Notes: a model not told the origin generated them from the sequence alone. A DNA stretch of 64,000 bases from Clostridium cadaveris (GCF_020911725.1 NZ_CP076620.1:2741001-2805000); one strand, 5' to 3'. Shown: positions 23,737 through 34,146, counted from the first letter of the stretch. Translations and numbers: made by a program.

Positions 23737-26505
23737 CTAGATCCCCTCCATAGTTATTATATTTGCATTATCCACCCTTTCAAAATAATCCTTTTCTCTA
23801 CTTTGACATGTAAGAAGAATTATCTGTTTGTTCTCGCTGTATTCCTCAAGAATCTTTAGAGCCCTTAGAGTTCTCTCATCGTCATATTGAATAAATGTAT
23901 CATCTAAGATTATAGGAACTTTATCTTCACCAAATATCATTTCTATCAATGCCATTCTAAGTGCAAAATACGCTTGATCAAAAGCTCCATTGCTTAAATA
24001 ATTAGCTTCAACTAAGGAATTTTCTTTGTTATCTCTTACAAGAAGGTCATAATTGTCGCTTACTTTAACTTCTTCATACTTTCCATCAGTAAGTTTACTA
24101 TATATTTTCCCTACTATTTTGTTAAGCTTTGGTCCAAAGTTTTTCTGAAGCTCTTTAAAACATTGATTCAAATTTTCTAAAGCTATATCAGCTATTTTTA
24201 CAGCTTCTTCCCCATTTTCTATAGCTGACTTTACTTCTTCTATCTCTTCTTCTATAATCCAAGGTTCTCTAAATCCTTTAAACCTATTGCTTATAGAATT
24301 TTCAACATCTTTTATAGATTTTTCTGTTTCTCTAAGCTTTTCATTATTCTCTTTAAGACATGTATCAACATCTTCTTCTTTTTCAAATGAAAAATCTATA
24401 TCCTCTTTAAAGATATCCTGCAGTTCATCCTTCATGTCTTCAAGATGCCTATCTTTTAAAAGAAGTTTGTATCCATCTTCAACTCTCTTTATTTCATTTT
24501 CTACCATAACCTTCATTTTAAGCTTATTCTTTAAAATCTCAATCTCTTCTGTAAGCTTTTCTAGAGGTATATACCCTCTCTCTATTTTTGAAAGTTCGTT
24601 CTTTAATTCAATTTCCTTAATGTCCAACTTATTTTTTATTGTTGAGACATTGCTTTCTAAATTTTTAAGTTCTCTTTCTAGAGAATCCATTTGAAAAGCT
24701 TTTTCCTCATAAAGTTTATGATTTCTAAGAAATTCTTCTTCATTTTCGCATGATGTATGGTTTAATAAAAAGTTTATCATGTTATTCGCTCTATTTAAAC
24801 TGTTTTCCAAACTTTCTCCCTCATAGCTGTTAAATTCTATAAGTTTTTCCCTCATAACATATTTAAGTCTTTCTTCCTTATCTTTCATGACATCATAACA
24901 TTTTATGGCTGCAACAAATTCCTCATAATTCTTAATTCCAAGCTTATTGTAATATGATTCTAGTTTATTTTCTATAGAAACTATCTCTTCCTTTAGAGAG
25001 TTTATTGAATCATATTTCTTTTGATCATCTTTCATCCTCATCTCATTTAAGTTTGCATGATTTTTAATTTTAAATGATAAAAAAATACATACAATAGAGA
25101 TTATAGCCAGAAAATACATTGGTATTCCTGCTGACTTTTTTATGAGCTGAAAAATAAAAATACCAGCAGAAGCTATAGCTCCTATTTCTAAAAGATTTGC
25201 CATGATTTTATTTTTTTTAATCTCTTCATTTGATATAGTAATATTGTTATGTGATGAGTATGTGTTTAAAAGATATTTTAATTCTTTCAAGGCATCTTCG
25301 TATCTTTCCAGAATCTTATCTATATCATTTCTCTCATCATCTATTATACCATATTTTTCTATTTTGCCTTTTACCTCATTAATCTCATTTTCTATATTAT
25401 CTAAATTTTTTTTACATTTACTGCGATGTTCTAGTTTAATTAGAGCGCCCTTTCTTTCTTCCAAAAGCTTTATGAGCTTTATGTCAACATCATCCTCTAA
25501 ACCTTGAAAAGCCTCTAATCTCTCATATTCATCCTTGAAGATATCATAATTGCTTTCAGCTTCTTTTAGACACTCTTCTTGGTATATAAGTTCATCATTT
25601 AAACTTTCGTATTGTTTGTAATCTTCACTAATTCTATTTAATACTTCTTCATTTATATATTGTCCTAAATCCCTATCATACTGATCTTTGGTTTCTCCAA
25701 GGTCTTTACTCATTTTTAGATATTTAGAGATTTCTTCATATTCCTTTTGAAGATTCATTTTTCTCATGTATTTTTTATATAATTCTAAAGCTTTAAGATT
25801 TTTAATTAAGCTTTCACCTTCATCTTTCAACTCTTTAAGCTTTATCTCATCTTCAATTCCATCCTCATTTCTTTTTAAAGAGTCGCTGAGCTCTTCTGTT
25901 AATAATAATAGCCTTTTTCTTAATGAATCAAGTTCTCCATTTTTTCTGCTTCCAACATAAAACTTTTTATAATTTTCAAGGACAGCAACCGCTTCATAAT
26001 AAGATATACTATCGTCTCCGCCCTGTTCCAAGTTGGTGAGTTTTTGCATTATCTCCTCTTCCTTATCTCTTGCCACTTCTGCCCCAAGTTGTTTTATAAG
26101 GAGTGTCTTCATGAAGCTTTCCTTTGATAAATCTAAAAAATATCTTCCTGGCTCTTTAGTTATTCCTTTTATCTTTTCACCAGTGAGAAAATTTATGAAG
26201 TTTATAGTGTCTTCTTTTTTAGTTGATCCAAAAGTTCTCTCTATTATAATTTCGTCTTCTCCATGTTTGATATGGATTTCTCCTTGAGCTGTATTTTCTT
26301 TCCAAGGTATAAACCTTTTTCTCTCATTCTGTTTTAAATTTTTTCGACCACCGCTCATTCCATATAATAATATACTTATAAAGCCCTCTGTAGTACTCTT
26401 TCCGCTTTCATTTTTACCATATATTACATTAATCCCTTCTGTAAGGCTTATTTTTTTATTTTTAATAGCCCCAAAAGATTTTATATTCAATTCTTTTATT
26501 ATCAT
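23737..26505 (-). CDS. YhaN/SbcC-like SMC-type ATPase
   Basis: 922 residues. N-terminal Walker A (YGKNESGKSTTEGF) and C-terminal ABC signature region with Walker B (VPIILDDTFIQYDD) flank a long coiled coil, the Rad50/SbcC plan. The middle (about 440-490) has two hydrophobic helices (IGAIASAGIFIFQLIKK and YFLAIISIVCIFLSF), as in YhaN, instead of a clear zinc hook. Expected to pair with the phosphoesterase gene just upstream, with which it overlaps by 4 bp (ATGA). Confidence 0.88.
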   Translation of the reverse strand: MIIKELNIKSFGAIKNKKISLTEGINVIYGKNESGKSTTEGFISILLYGMSGGRKNLKQNERKRFIPWKENTAQGEIHIKHGEDEIIIERTFGSTKKEDTINFINFLTGEKIKGITKEPGRYFLDLSKESFMKTLLIKQLGAEVARDKEEEIMQKLTNLEQGGDDSISYYEAVAVLENYKKFYVGSRKNGELDSLRKRLLLLTEELSDSLKRNEDGIEDEIKLKELKDEGESLIKNLKALELYKKYMRKMNLQKEYEEISKYLKMSKDLGETKDQYDRDLGQYINEEVLNRISEDYKQYESLNDELIYQEECLKEAESNYDIFKDEYERLEAFQGLEDDVDIKLIKLLEERKGALIKLEHRSKCKKNLDNIENEINEVKGKIEKYGIIDDERNDIDKILERYEDALKELKYLLNTYSSHNNITISNEEIKKNKIMANLLEIGAIASAGIFIFQLIKKSAGIPMYFLAIISIVCIFLSFKIKNHANLNEMRMKDDQKKYDSINSLKEEIVSIENKLESYYNKLGIKNYEEFVAAIKCYDVMKDKEERLKYVMREKLIEFNSYEGESLENSLNRANNMINFLLNHTSCENEEEFLRNHKLYEEKAFQMDSLERELKNLESNVSTIKNKLDIKEIELKNELSKIERGYIPLEKLTEEIEILKNKLKMKVMVENEIKRVEDGYKLLLKDRHLEDMKDELQDIFKEDIDFSFEKEEDVDTCLKENNEKLRETEKSIKDVENSISNRFKGFREPWIIEEEIEEVKSAIENGEEAVKIADIALENLNQCFKELQKNFGPKLNKIVGKIYSKLTDGKYEEVKVSDNYDLLVRDNKENSLVEANYLSNGAFDQAYFALRMALIEMIFGEDKVPIILDDTFIQYDDERTLRALKILEEYSENKQIILLTCQSREKDYFERVDNANIITMEGI

Positions 26506-27635
26506 TTCATTTTGACCTCTTTTGCAGTTAAACTTTCTATTCCTAGCTTTAGTGCCTTATAAAGGAATTCCTTTTCTGAAGATTCTGTTTCTTCCTCTAT
26601 AGACTTTAACATCTTCTTCGCATACAAACCTCGAAGAGAAAATTCTCCTGCTATCTCTTCATAATCTATTGATATTGTAGTATTATCTTCTAATTTTACA
26701 TAAAAGAAATCATCTTTTATCTTATGATTTAAAAGTTCTTTATTTATTATGAAATCTTCTGAGACTTCCCCGCAAAGCATAAGCTTAAACAAATTTTTCT
26801 CCCTTGAAAAACTCTCTGAAGCTTTAAGTATCATACTCTTTACTTCTTCATAATCTCTACATCCAGAAATGTCAACACTACATATAACGTACTTTCTCTT
26901 TGAAATTGGGTGAAAATTTAATTCTACATAGTTCTTATATACAGTTCCTAGAATTATTCCCTTCTCTCCACATTCATCAAATCCTCTTCCTTCAGGGTTG
27001 CCGCTATACGCATAGAAAGTATCATCTTCTCTAAGAATTCCTGAAAAATCATGTTTATGACCTAAAGCTATGTAATCCATTCCACTTTTCCCTATATCAT
27101 CTATAGTTATAGGATTGTATTCACTTATACCGGCAGTCACATCTCCATGTAGTACCATTATATTTATTTTGCTATCATCTATATCAATTTTACTTTTCAT
27201 TTCTTCTATAAGGCCTATTCTTTCATAACTATCTCCAAATCCTATTCCATAAACAATTGTATTTAAATTTTCTATATGTATCTTTTCAAGTTTATCTTGA
27301 AATACATGGACATTATTTGGCCATGGTATTATCTTATAAAATGATTTTCCATGATAAGGGTCATGATTACCTGGAGAGATAAATACTCTTATATGTGGTA
27401 TCTCTTTTAATTTTCTTATAACATAATCTACGGTGGTTTTCATAACTGTTGCATTATCAAACAAATCCCCTGCCATTAAAATTATGTCTACTTCCTCGTT
27501 TACTGCTTTATCTATTATGGCTCCGAAAGTCTCTCTTAGATCCTCTTTCCTCTTCTCCCTATAGGAAGGATCAGAATCTCTAAAAGGACTGTCAAAATGC
27601 AGGTCTGCACAATGCAGAATCTTAACGCCTTTCAT
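26502..27635 (-). CDS. SbcD/Mre11-like metallophosphoesterase (DNA exonuclease)
   Basis: 377 residues. Calcineurin-like phosphoesterase motifs in order: ILHCADLHFDSPF (D-x-H), LMAGDLFDN (GDxxD), SPGNHDPYHG (GNHD), VLHGDV and ALGHKHDF (GHxH). All metal ligands are present. Equivalent to the nuclease subunit of YhaO/SbcD complexes and partner of the coiled-coil ATPase encoded next. First gene of the operon, ribosome site GGAGGTG. Confidence 0.9.
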   Translation of the reverse strand: MKGVKILHCADLHFDSPFRDSDPSYREKRKEDLRETFGAIIDKAVNEEVDIILMAGDLFDNATVMKTTVDYVIRKLKEIPHIRVFISPGNHDPYHGKSFYKIIPWPNNVHVFQDKLEKIHIENLNTIVYGIGFGDSYERIGLIEEMKSKIDIDDSKINIMVLHGDVTAGISEYNPITIDDIGKSGMDYIALGHKHDFSGILREDDTFYAYSGNPEGRGFDECGEKGIILGTVYKNYVELNFHPISKRKYVICSVDISGCRDYEEVKSMILKASESFSREKNLFKLMLCGEVSEDFIINKELLNHKIKDDFFYVKLEDNTTISIDYEEIAGEFSLRGLYAKKMLKSIEEETESSEKEFLYKALKLGIESLTAKEVKMK

Positions 27636-27695
27636 TATAACACCTCCGAACTTTAGTTCTCATTTAATTTTATCATAGTAATTTAGAAAAACAAA

Positions 27696-27745
27696 GAGCC
27701 TCAAACCTGTAGAAGATAATTATCTTCTACAAATCTGAGACTCCC
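27696..27745 (-). terminator. Terminator with 24-bp palindrome
   Basis: Perfect palindrome at 27708-27731, extended by matching GAG-CTCA / TGAG-CTC arms outside. T-rich on the minus-strand side; it ends the SASP transcript before the SbcD-like gene. Confidence 0.75.
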
Positions 27746-27844
27746 GTTTTTACCCTAAGCCTATTTTTGCCTTATCTATAATTATTTATATAGATACTGA
27801 TATAGCAAAAATACTATCGTGATAGAAGTTAATTAGACTTTGGT

Positions 27845-28027
27845 CTACTTCATACCTTTTTCGTATGCTTCTACCATTCTCTTTACCATTTCGCCGCCAA
27901 CTGATCCACATTGTTTTGATGTAAGATCTCCGTTGTAGTCCTTAAATGGAACTCCTAGCTCTGAAGCTACTTCATTCTTAAAATTTGCTAATCCTTGTTT
28001 TGCTTCTGGAACTAACTTCTTTGCCAT
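27845..28027 (-). CDS. Small acid-soluble spore protein, alpha/beta type
   Basis: 60-residue DNA-binding spore protein that coats and protects forespore DNA. The two conserved blocks are visible: FKNEVASELGVPF, containing the site cut by the GPR germination protease, and TSKQCGSVGGEMVKRMVEAYE. Ribosome site GAGGAGGAAT. Monogenic, expected to be forespore-expressed (sigma G), but I could not find a convincing sigma-G promoter. An inverted repeat TGCAAG / CTTGCA lies at 28066-28084 upstream. Confidence 0.95.
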   Translation of the reverse strand: MAKKLVPEAKQGLANFKNEVASELGVPFKDYNGDLTSKQCGSVGGEMVKRMVEAYEKGMK

Positions 28028-28177
28028 AATACATTCCTCCTCGTAATTTAGGGTTTTATTTATTTTGCAAGTTTTCTCCTTGCACTACTATTTTGACCAC
28101 TCATAGAATTAATACTCTATTTAATTTTATGTAATTGAGGATTGAAGTTCTTATTATGTATTTTATTTCAAATAAAA

Positions 28178-28203
28178 GAGCAGATTTCCTAAGAAATCTG
28201 CTC
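28178..28203 (-). terminator. Terminator after the surface protease gene
   Basis: Perfect 11-bp stem GAGCAGATTTC / GAAATCTGCTC with a CTAA loop; A-run on the plus side gives TTTTATTT on the minus strand. Confidence 0.85.
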
Positions 28204-28214
28204 CTTTATATCAT

Positions 28215-31200
28215 TTATCTTAAATCATTTATTTGATTTTTTTTATTTCTTCTTCTTTGCTCTGATAAGAAAGCAACACCGGCTAGAGTCATAACAACTC
28301 CAAATGTCATTATATCAGCAAAGCTTATTGGTGATCCTGTTTGAGGAAGTTTTCCAATCCCAGTAGATGGTTTATCATTAGTTGGCTTATCAATACTTCC
28401 ACTACCGCCACCAGGATTATCATTCTTTATCTTAATAGTGAACTTTATAGTCTTTTCAGTAACATTACCAGCTTTGTCTTGAACTTTTACAACTAAGCTA
28501 TATTCTCCATTCTCCATAATTTCCTTAGTCAAGTCAAAATCCTTGCCGTTTAATGTAGCTGTTACAACTGCATCCTTTTCTGCTTCAACGCTTACCTTTA
28601 CAGCCTTGTCATAAGTTTCTCCATCTTCTACACCAGATATCTTAAATTCTGGAGCAGTCTTGTCTATTGTAAACTTAACTACAACTTCTTTTGACTTATT
28701 ATTAGCCTTATCTACTGCAAATGCTTTTAACTCGTATTGACCTTCGTCACTTATCATTGTTCCAGGCTTATACTCTTTTCCATTTAAAGTTGCAGTTATA
28801 GTAGCATCCTCACTAGCAGTTATTTCTGGCTTAACTTCACTCTTATATGCCATACCATCTTCTACACCTTTTATTACAACTTCTGGAGCAGTCTTGTCTA
28901 TAACAAACTTAACTACAACTTTAGTTGAATTCTTTGCAGCATCTATAGCAGTTATTTCTAACTCATAGTTACCTTCTTCTGTTATAGGATTTCCAAGATC
29001 ATATGGTTTTCCATTTAATAATACTGAAGTTTCAGCTTTTTCATTAACTGATAATCCTACAGTTACATCCTTATTATAATGTCCGCCATCTTCAACACCT
29101 GTAATCTTTACTACAGCTGGTGTTTTATCTATGACAAATTTATAAATTACAGTATTTTTGTTTCCAGCTTTATCTGTTGCAACTATCTTTAATTCATAAT
29201 TGCCTTCAGAAGATATTGCCGTTCCACTTACATAAGCTTTTCCGTTTAGTGTTATTTCAGCTTTAACCTCTTCACCAAATGAGATAGTAGGAGTTACATC
29301 TTTATTGTAAACCCATCCATCATTTAATCCTTCAACTTTTATTTCTGGATTAGATTTGTCTATCGAAAATTCAAATGATTTTTCTGATTTGTTTCCAGCT
29401 TTATCTGTTGCAGCTACCTTTAATACATATTTTCCGTCTTCAGTTATAGCTGTCTCATTCACATAAGCCTTTCCATTTAAAGTAATCTCTAGCGTAGCTT
29501 CCTCATTAGTCATTACTTTTGCAGCTACATCTTTATTGTATAATCCTTTATCTTCTATTCCTTGTACTGATATTTCTGGTGCAGTCTTGTCTATAGTGAA
29601 AGTATAAGTTTCTGTTGTTATATTACCTGCTAAATCCTTTGCTACTGCCTTTAATACGTGAGTTCCTTCTGCATTTACAGTTGTTCCATTTTCATATGGA
29701 TTTCCATCTAGAGTAAGTTCTAAAGTTCCCTCTTTATCCATAGAAACATTAGGAGTTACATCTTTATTGTAAATACCATTATTCTTTATTCCATTTATAG
29801 ATACAACTGGTGCTTTAATATCTATATTTACATTTAATTTACTCATTTGAGAATTGTGAGCATTATCCATTGAGAGAACAGTAATAACAGCTTTATCTTG
29901 ACCTTCAGGCAAAGTTATCTTAGCTGTTCTATTATTACCATCAGCTTTTATATCTACATCTTTAACAATTTTGTCATTTATAAATATGCCTTCTAAACCT
30001 ACTCCTGAAAGATTATCAGTAACTGTCCATGCCACTTCATACTCTCTGCTATTAGTAATAGAAGGTGAAGTTATATTGATTTCTGGTTCTGTTACGTCTA
30101 ATTTCATTGGAATTCTATATTCCTGAGCTTCAGCACCTTCAATTCCTACAACTGGTTTTAAAAGAACTGTATATTCTCCCTCTTCTTTTAGACTTCCATT
30201 TACTTTTCCATCCCAAGCAAATTGTGGCCATAAGAAAATCTTCTTTCCTTTTCCATCAGGACTGTTATAAATTTGTCTTCTTAAATCAGTATCACGTGCT
30301 ACTTCTCCAAGATTATTTCCATTTTTATCTTCTACTTCTACTGTAAATGATTTTGCATTTCTCATAAAATATATTACTGGTACTAAACTATCCATGTTTC
30401 CATCACCATTAGGTGAGAACGCTAATTCTTCTGGCTTATCACTAGCATAATAATTCTTACCATTCATACCGTAAGCATATCTGCTTGCTAATTTCTGATC
30501 ATTATATAAGAAGTTATTCTTTTCTTGATCCCATACAAAATTGCTTAATACAGGAGCTTGATCCCATTCACCATAATAACCCATGAATGGAACATTTAGG
30601 TTTGGAACACCTTCTGTCTTAGATGTAAGCATTATATATCCTTCTAAAAATCTTTCTGCATCTAAATTTCCTATAGTAAGAGTTGCAGTAAATTCTACTG
30701 ATCCCCCAGCTGGTACCTTTATTGTCTTACTTCCAAAAGTTAAATCTGCTTTATCTTTTGAAAGGACTATATCTTTACTCATTCCTTGTTTAAACTCAGT
30801 ATCACCATCTGTTAAAACTCCATCTAATATTGACAAATCATACACTGCTTCTTTTGTTCCATAGTTTTGAACTTTTATATTAAAGCTCTTACCATCTTTT
30901 CCTATTTCCTTCAAAGCTACATTTGATTCTCCATCATAGGTTGCAGTAACTCTATTCTTTACTGCATTATTTAATTGAATTAGTCCAGAACCTTGTCTTC
31001 TTGGAGAGAATGGAACTCCTGAGCCATCCTTCTTTACATCTGAAGTGTTCATGGCACAATTTTTAGCATATTCAACTAAAGCTCTTGGAGTAGCAAATTT
31101 AAAACTATCTTTAGATTTTTCAATTTCTTGTTTTATTATAGCCATAGCTCCAGCTGCATGTGGAGCCGCCATAGAAGTTCCACTATATACATCATATTGA

Positions 31201-32945
31201 TTATTGTTTACAGTGGATGTTATATTTCCTCCTGGAGCTGCTATTTGAGGTCTAAAATCTAGATTTGGAGCAGGTCCCCAAGAAGTACTATCATCATAAT
31301 CTCCTGCTGATGGATTTACTACTTGTACAGTTCCATCATTTAACACTACAGTTGGATCATGTGAAATATCATTTATTAAAGCAACACCTGCATTGTGAGA
31401 TGTAAATATAGCAGGTATAGTTATACTAGGATCTGTAGCCATACTAACCATTGCGTCTCCACCTGCTTCATGGTTGTAAACTATAACCCCAGCTGCCCCT
31501 TGTTTTTGAGCATTTAATATCTTATCTGTAAATGCTAATTCTCCTCTTTGAACTAGAACAATCTTATCTTTTACATCTTTTAATTGTTCTGGTTTTCCAA
31601 GACCTCCATCCACAAAATTTTTAAGTTCGTTATTTCCAAACTTAACTTGATGAGCCTTGAATGGGAATTTTCGATCATCTTTTCCAGATACTTTTATTGA
31701 TATAGCATTAGCTGATATAGCTGAATTTTGATAATTCGCCACCATAAGAGCATCTTCTGATAATCCTGGTGTTCCCGATGTAGAAGTATCTTTTACCTTA
31801 GGATCAACATATGGATATGTTGATGTAGATGAGTTACCAGCGGAAATAACTACTATTATTCCAGCCTCTGTTGCTTTCTTTACTGCTTGTTGCTCTGGAT
31901 CATTGCTATCTTGGAATCCAGATGGTGCTCCCAAACTCATATTTATTACATCTGCACCTAAAATTATAGAGTCTTCTATTGCTGCAATTATATCATCACT
32001 GTATGCACCTTTTCTATTTACATCATTTGAGAAAACTTTCATGTTTAAAAGCTGAGTTTCTGGTGCTACACCTTGTATAGCAGCTCCATTTTTAACTTCT
32101 TCCTCATCGCCATTAGCTCCAACTATTCCAGCAACGTGCATTCCATGCCCGCCATCTGGTTTAGTATCTTTTACAATATCTTCTTTTATAGAACTACCTT
32201 TTGCATCTGCATAATTGTGAGCAAATGGAACTTTTTCTGTGCAATATCCCTTTAGTTTATAACTTCCTTTTTCAGCTTTAAGATCATATTTATCTATTTT
32301 TTCCTTAACTGAATCCTCTGTAAGTTTAAGCTTTGCTTTTTCCGAAGGTGCTTTCATATCTTTATGTTCATAATCTATTCCTGTATCTATTATAGAAACA
32401 AGCTGACCTTCTCCTTTAAATCCATAGTCCTTCCATTCATCATAAACTTGAGTAAGTTTTTTAGCATTAGTCATATCAGCAGTGTAAGTATTAGCTAATC
32501 TTACATTTTTCACCCCATACATGTCTTTTAGCTTGTCTACCTCTTTTGCTTTTACATCCATACTAAAGCCGTTAAACGTTACTCCATAACTGTGTCTTAT
32601 TTCTGCTCCTTCTAAGTCAGATGCAACTCTCTCTACTTTTTGAATATCATTTTTAGCTGACTCAACAGCGTAAGGAGTTGGCATTGATGATCGTTCCATA
32701 GCACTTTTTCCGTTAGTCTCGACTATGACTCTAACCAATTCCTCTGGATCTTTTAGAGTATCTTTAATTTCCTCCTTTTCATCTAACAGCTGCTTCTTTA
32801 ATTCGTCTACTTTCTGTTGTACTTCAGAGTTGTTCTTTTCTAGTGCCTCTTTAGAGGCTTCTTTTGCAAATACAGACATGTTAGATGTTATTAATGCTAA
32901 TGAAACTGTAAATGCAAGAATTTTTGACATCCCTCTTCTCTTCAT
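28215..32945 (-). CDS. LPXTG-anchored subtilisin-like (S8) surface protease with Ig-like repeats
   Basis: 1576 residues, exported and attached to the cell wall by sortase. Signal peptide (residues 1-27, ending VFA), propeptide, S8 domain with Asp187 (SIIDTGID), His267 (GGHGMH) and Ser591 (YSGTSMAAPH), a PA insert (about 430-540), an Fn3-like domain, then six Ig-like repeats of about 78 residues, each opening with a form like GVEDGGHYNKDV and closing with DKAGN, and finally LPQTG, a hydrophobic helix and RRRNKK. Plan matches C5a-peptidase/lactocepin-type enzymes. The triad is intact. Monocistronic. Confidence 0.95.
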   Translation of the reverse strand: MKRRGMSKILAFTVSLALITSNMSVFAKEASKEALEKNNSEVQQKVDELKKQLLDEKEEIKDTLKDPEELVRVIVETNGKSAMERSSMPTPYAVESAKNDIQKVERVASDLEGAEIRHSYGVTFNGFSMDVKAKEVDKLKDMYGVKNVRLANTYTADMTNAKKLTQVYDEWKDYGFKGEGQLVSIIDTGIDYEHKDMKAPSEKAKLKLTEDSVKEKIDKYDLKAEKGSYKLKGYCTEKVPFAHNYADAKGSSIKEDIVKDTKPDGGHGMHVAGIVGANGDEEEVKNGAAIQGVAPETQLLNMKVFSNDVNRKGAYSDDIIAAIEDSIILGADVINMSLGAPSGFQDSNDPEQQAVKKATEAGIIVVISAGNSSTSTYPYVDPKVKDTSTSGTPGLSEDALMVANYQNSAISANAISIKVSGKDDRKFPFKAHQVKFGNNELKNFVDGGLGKPEQLKDVKDKIVLVQRGELAFTDKILNAQKQGAAGVIVYNHEAGGDAMVSMATDPSITIPAIFTSHNAGVALINDISHDPTVVLNDGTVQVVNPSAGDYDDSTSWGPAPNLDFRPQIAAPGGNITSTVNNNQYDVYSGTSMAAPHAAGAMAIIKQEIEKSKDSFKFATPRALVEYAKNCAMNTSDVKKDGSGVPFSPRRQGSGLIQLNNAVKNRVTATYDGESNVALKEIGKDGKSFNIKVQNYGTKEAVYDLSILDGVLTDGDTEFKQGMSKDIVLSKDKADLTFGSKTIKVPAGGSVEFTATLTIGNLDAERFLEGYIMLTSKTEGVPNLNVPFMGYYGEWDQAPVLSNFVWDQEKNNFLYNDQKLASRYAYGMNGKNYYASDKPEELAFSPNGDGNMDSLVPVIYFMRNAKSFTVEVEDKNGNNLGEVARDTDLRRQIYNSPDGKGKKIFLWPQFAWDGKVNGSLKEEGEYTVLLKPVVGIEGAEAQEYRIPMKLDVTEPEINITSPSITNSREYEVAWTVTDNLSGVGLEGIFINDKIVKDVDIKADGNNRTAKITLPEGQDKAVITVLSMDNAHNSQMSKLNVNIDIKAPVVSINGIKNNGIYNKDVTPNVSMDKEGTLELTLDGNPYENGTTVNAEGTHVLKAVAKDLAGNITTETYTFTIDKTAPEISVQGIEDKGLYNKDVAAKVMTNEEATLEITLNGKAYVNETAITEDGKYVLKVAATDKAGNKSEKSFEFSIDKSNPEIKVEGLNDGWVYNKDVTPTISFGEEVKAEITLNGKAYVSGTAISSEGNYELKIVATDKAGNKNTVIYKFVIDKTPAVVKITGVEDGGHYNKDVTVGLSVNEKAETSVLLNGKPYDLGNPITEEGNYELEITAIDAAKNSTKVVVKFVIDKTAPEVVIKGVEDGMAYKSEVKPEITASEDATITATLNGKEYKPGTMISDEGQYELKAFAVDKANNKSKEVVVKFTIDKTAPEFKISGVEDGETYDKAVKVSVEAEKDAVVTATLNGKDFDLTKEIMENGEYSLVVKVQDKAGNVTEKTIKFTIKIKNDNPGGGSGSIDKPTNDKPSTGIGKLPQTGSPISFADIMTFGVVMTLAGVAFLSEQRRRNKKNQINDLR

Positions 32946-33020
32946 AAAAATCCCCCTGTTTTATTTATTTTACAAAGCTAATTTATAGCTTAGTAATCAC
33001 CCTTTATTTAACTTTCATTT

Positions 33021-33042
33021 ACAATGAGTACACATTCATTGT
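33021..33042 (-). promoter_or_regulatory. Candidate operator upstream of the surface protease
   Basis: Inverted repeat ACAATGA (33021-33027) / TCATTGT (33036-33042), 7-bp arms and 8-bp spacer, about 75 bp before the ATG. No recognised regulator family site. Confidence 0.35.
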
Positions 33043-33107
33043 GGTAATTTAATGCAATTTTAACATTTAAATCTTCAAATTTCAATATGAATAATCTTAA
33101 TTTTTCA

Positions 33108-33944
33108 TTATTTAATAGATTTAAATTCATATCCTTCATTTTTCAAATATAGGATTATACTTTCTAAAGACCTTACGGTACTTTCTTTAGCATTTGTATC
33201 ATGCATTAATACAACTACCTTTTCTTTACCTTTTACAGTTTCTTTTAGTCTATTAAAAAGCCATTCTTCACTGGCACCTTGAACTTCTCCATCACCATTT
33301 AAAGCATTCCAATCTGCATAAACTTTTCCTTCTTCATGCAAAATCTCCTTAAACCTATGTTTATTATTTCCAAAAGAACCTCCTGGAAACCTAAATAATC
33401 TAGTTTCAAATTTATTGCCGAGTATATCATTTAGAACTTTAAACCCTTTCTCTTTTTCTTCTCTAAAACTATCTTCACTAGCATAAATCTTCTTGTAGTC
33501 ATGATCATAGCTATGAGAGCCTATACTATGACCTCTAATATACTCTTCCTTAAGAATCTTGCTATTTTCCATAGCCATATTTCCTACAACAAAAAATGTT
33601 GCCTTTATATTATATTTATCTAAAATATCCAATATCACAGACGTTACATAATTGCTTGGTCCATCATCAAATGTTAAATATGCAGTTTTTTTCCCATCGT
33701 TTTTATAGACATCTTCAAGAAAAACTTTCTCATCTTCGTTTGCTCTATACCTAAGAGGTTGCTCCACTACTCCCTCATTTATTGGCTTATCAACTTTATC
33801 TTCTATTTCAGAAGCTTGTACAGTATTGCTTCGTAAGTTTAAATATAAGTAAAGTTCAATAGACAACATATTATAAAAAAGCAATATAAAAATTATAATT
33901 ATGTAGTTTTTCTCAAGCTTTTTCTCTTTAAAAAATTCTCTCAT
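33108..33944 (-). CDS. Polysaccharide deacetylase (NodB family)
   Basis: 278 residues from the ATG at 33944, which has AGGTGGTGG ahead; an ATG at 33965 in frame is less likely. N-terminal membrane anchor (IIIIFILLFYNMLSIELYL), then the NodB domain: TFDDGPS (Asp), SHSYDH (metal His pair HSxxH), RFPGGSFG and VVLMHDT. All catalytic residues are visible, so it should remove N-acetyl groups from peptidoglycan or another surface glycan outside the membrane. Single gene; related to PgdA/PdaA, substrate undecided. Confidence 0.9.
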   Translation of the reverse strand: MREFFKEKKLEKNYIIIIFILLFYNMLSIELYLYLNLRSNTVQASEIEDKVDKPINEGVVEQPLRYRANEDEKVFLEDVYKNDGKKTAYLTFDDGPSNYVTSVILDILDKYNIKATFFVVGNMAMENSKILKEEYIRGHSIGSHSYDHDYKKIYASEDSFREEKEKGFKVLNDILGNKFETRLFRFPGGSFGNNKHRFKEILHEEGKVYADWNALNGDGEVQGASEEWLFNRLKETVKGKEKVVVLMHDTNAKESTVRSLESIILYLKNEGYEFKSIK

Positions 33945-34029
33945 ATTACCACCACCTATCTCCATTATATTTTATTTCTTCCATAATATGTTACAAAATT
34001 GTATCTAAATTATTTTTTTGTAAAAAAAC

Positions 34030-34058
34030 TTGCTATTACATAAAATTTGTATTATAAT
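34030..34058 (+). promoter_or_regulatory. SigA promoter of tRNA-Trp (plus copy)
   Basis: TTGCTA (34030-34035), 17-bp spacer, TATAAT (34053-34058), 12 bp before the tRNA. Confidence 0.85.
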
Positions 34059-34070
34059 ATTATTGTTCGA

Positions 34071-34146
34071 AGGGGTATAGCTCAATTGGTAGAGTAGCGG
34101 TCTCCAAAACCGTTGGTTCCGGGTTCAAGTCCTCGTGCCCCTGCCA
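34071..34146 (+). tRNA. tRNA-Trp (CCA)
   Basis: 76 nt with encoded CCA end. Anticodon loop CTCCAAA gives CCA; acceptor AGGGGTA pairs with TGCCCCT. Identical over its whole length to the minus-strand copy at 38392-38467. Confidence 0.95.

Noticed and set aside
28028-28130. Sigma-G promoter of the SASP gene
   Set aside because: No -35/-10 pair with acceptable sequence and 17-18 bp spacing was found by eye.
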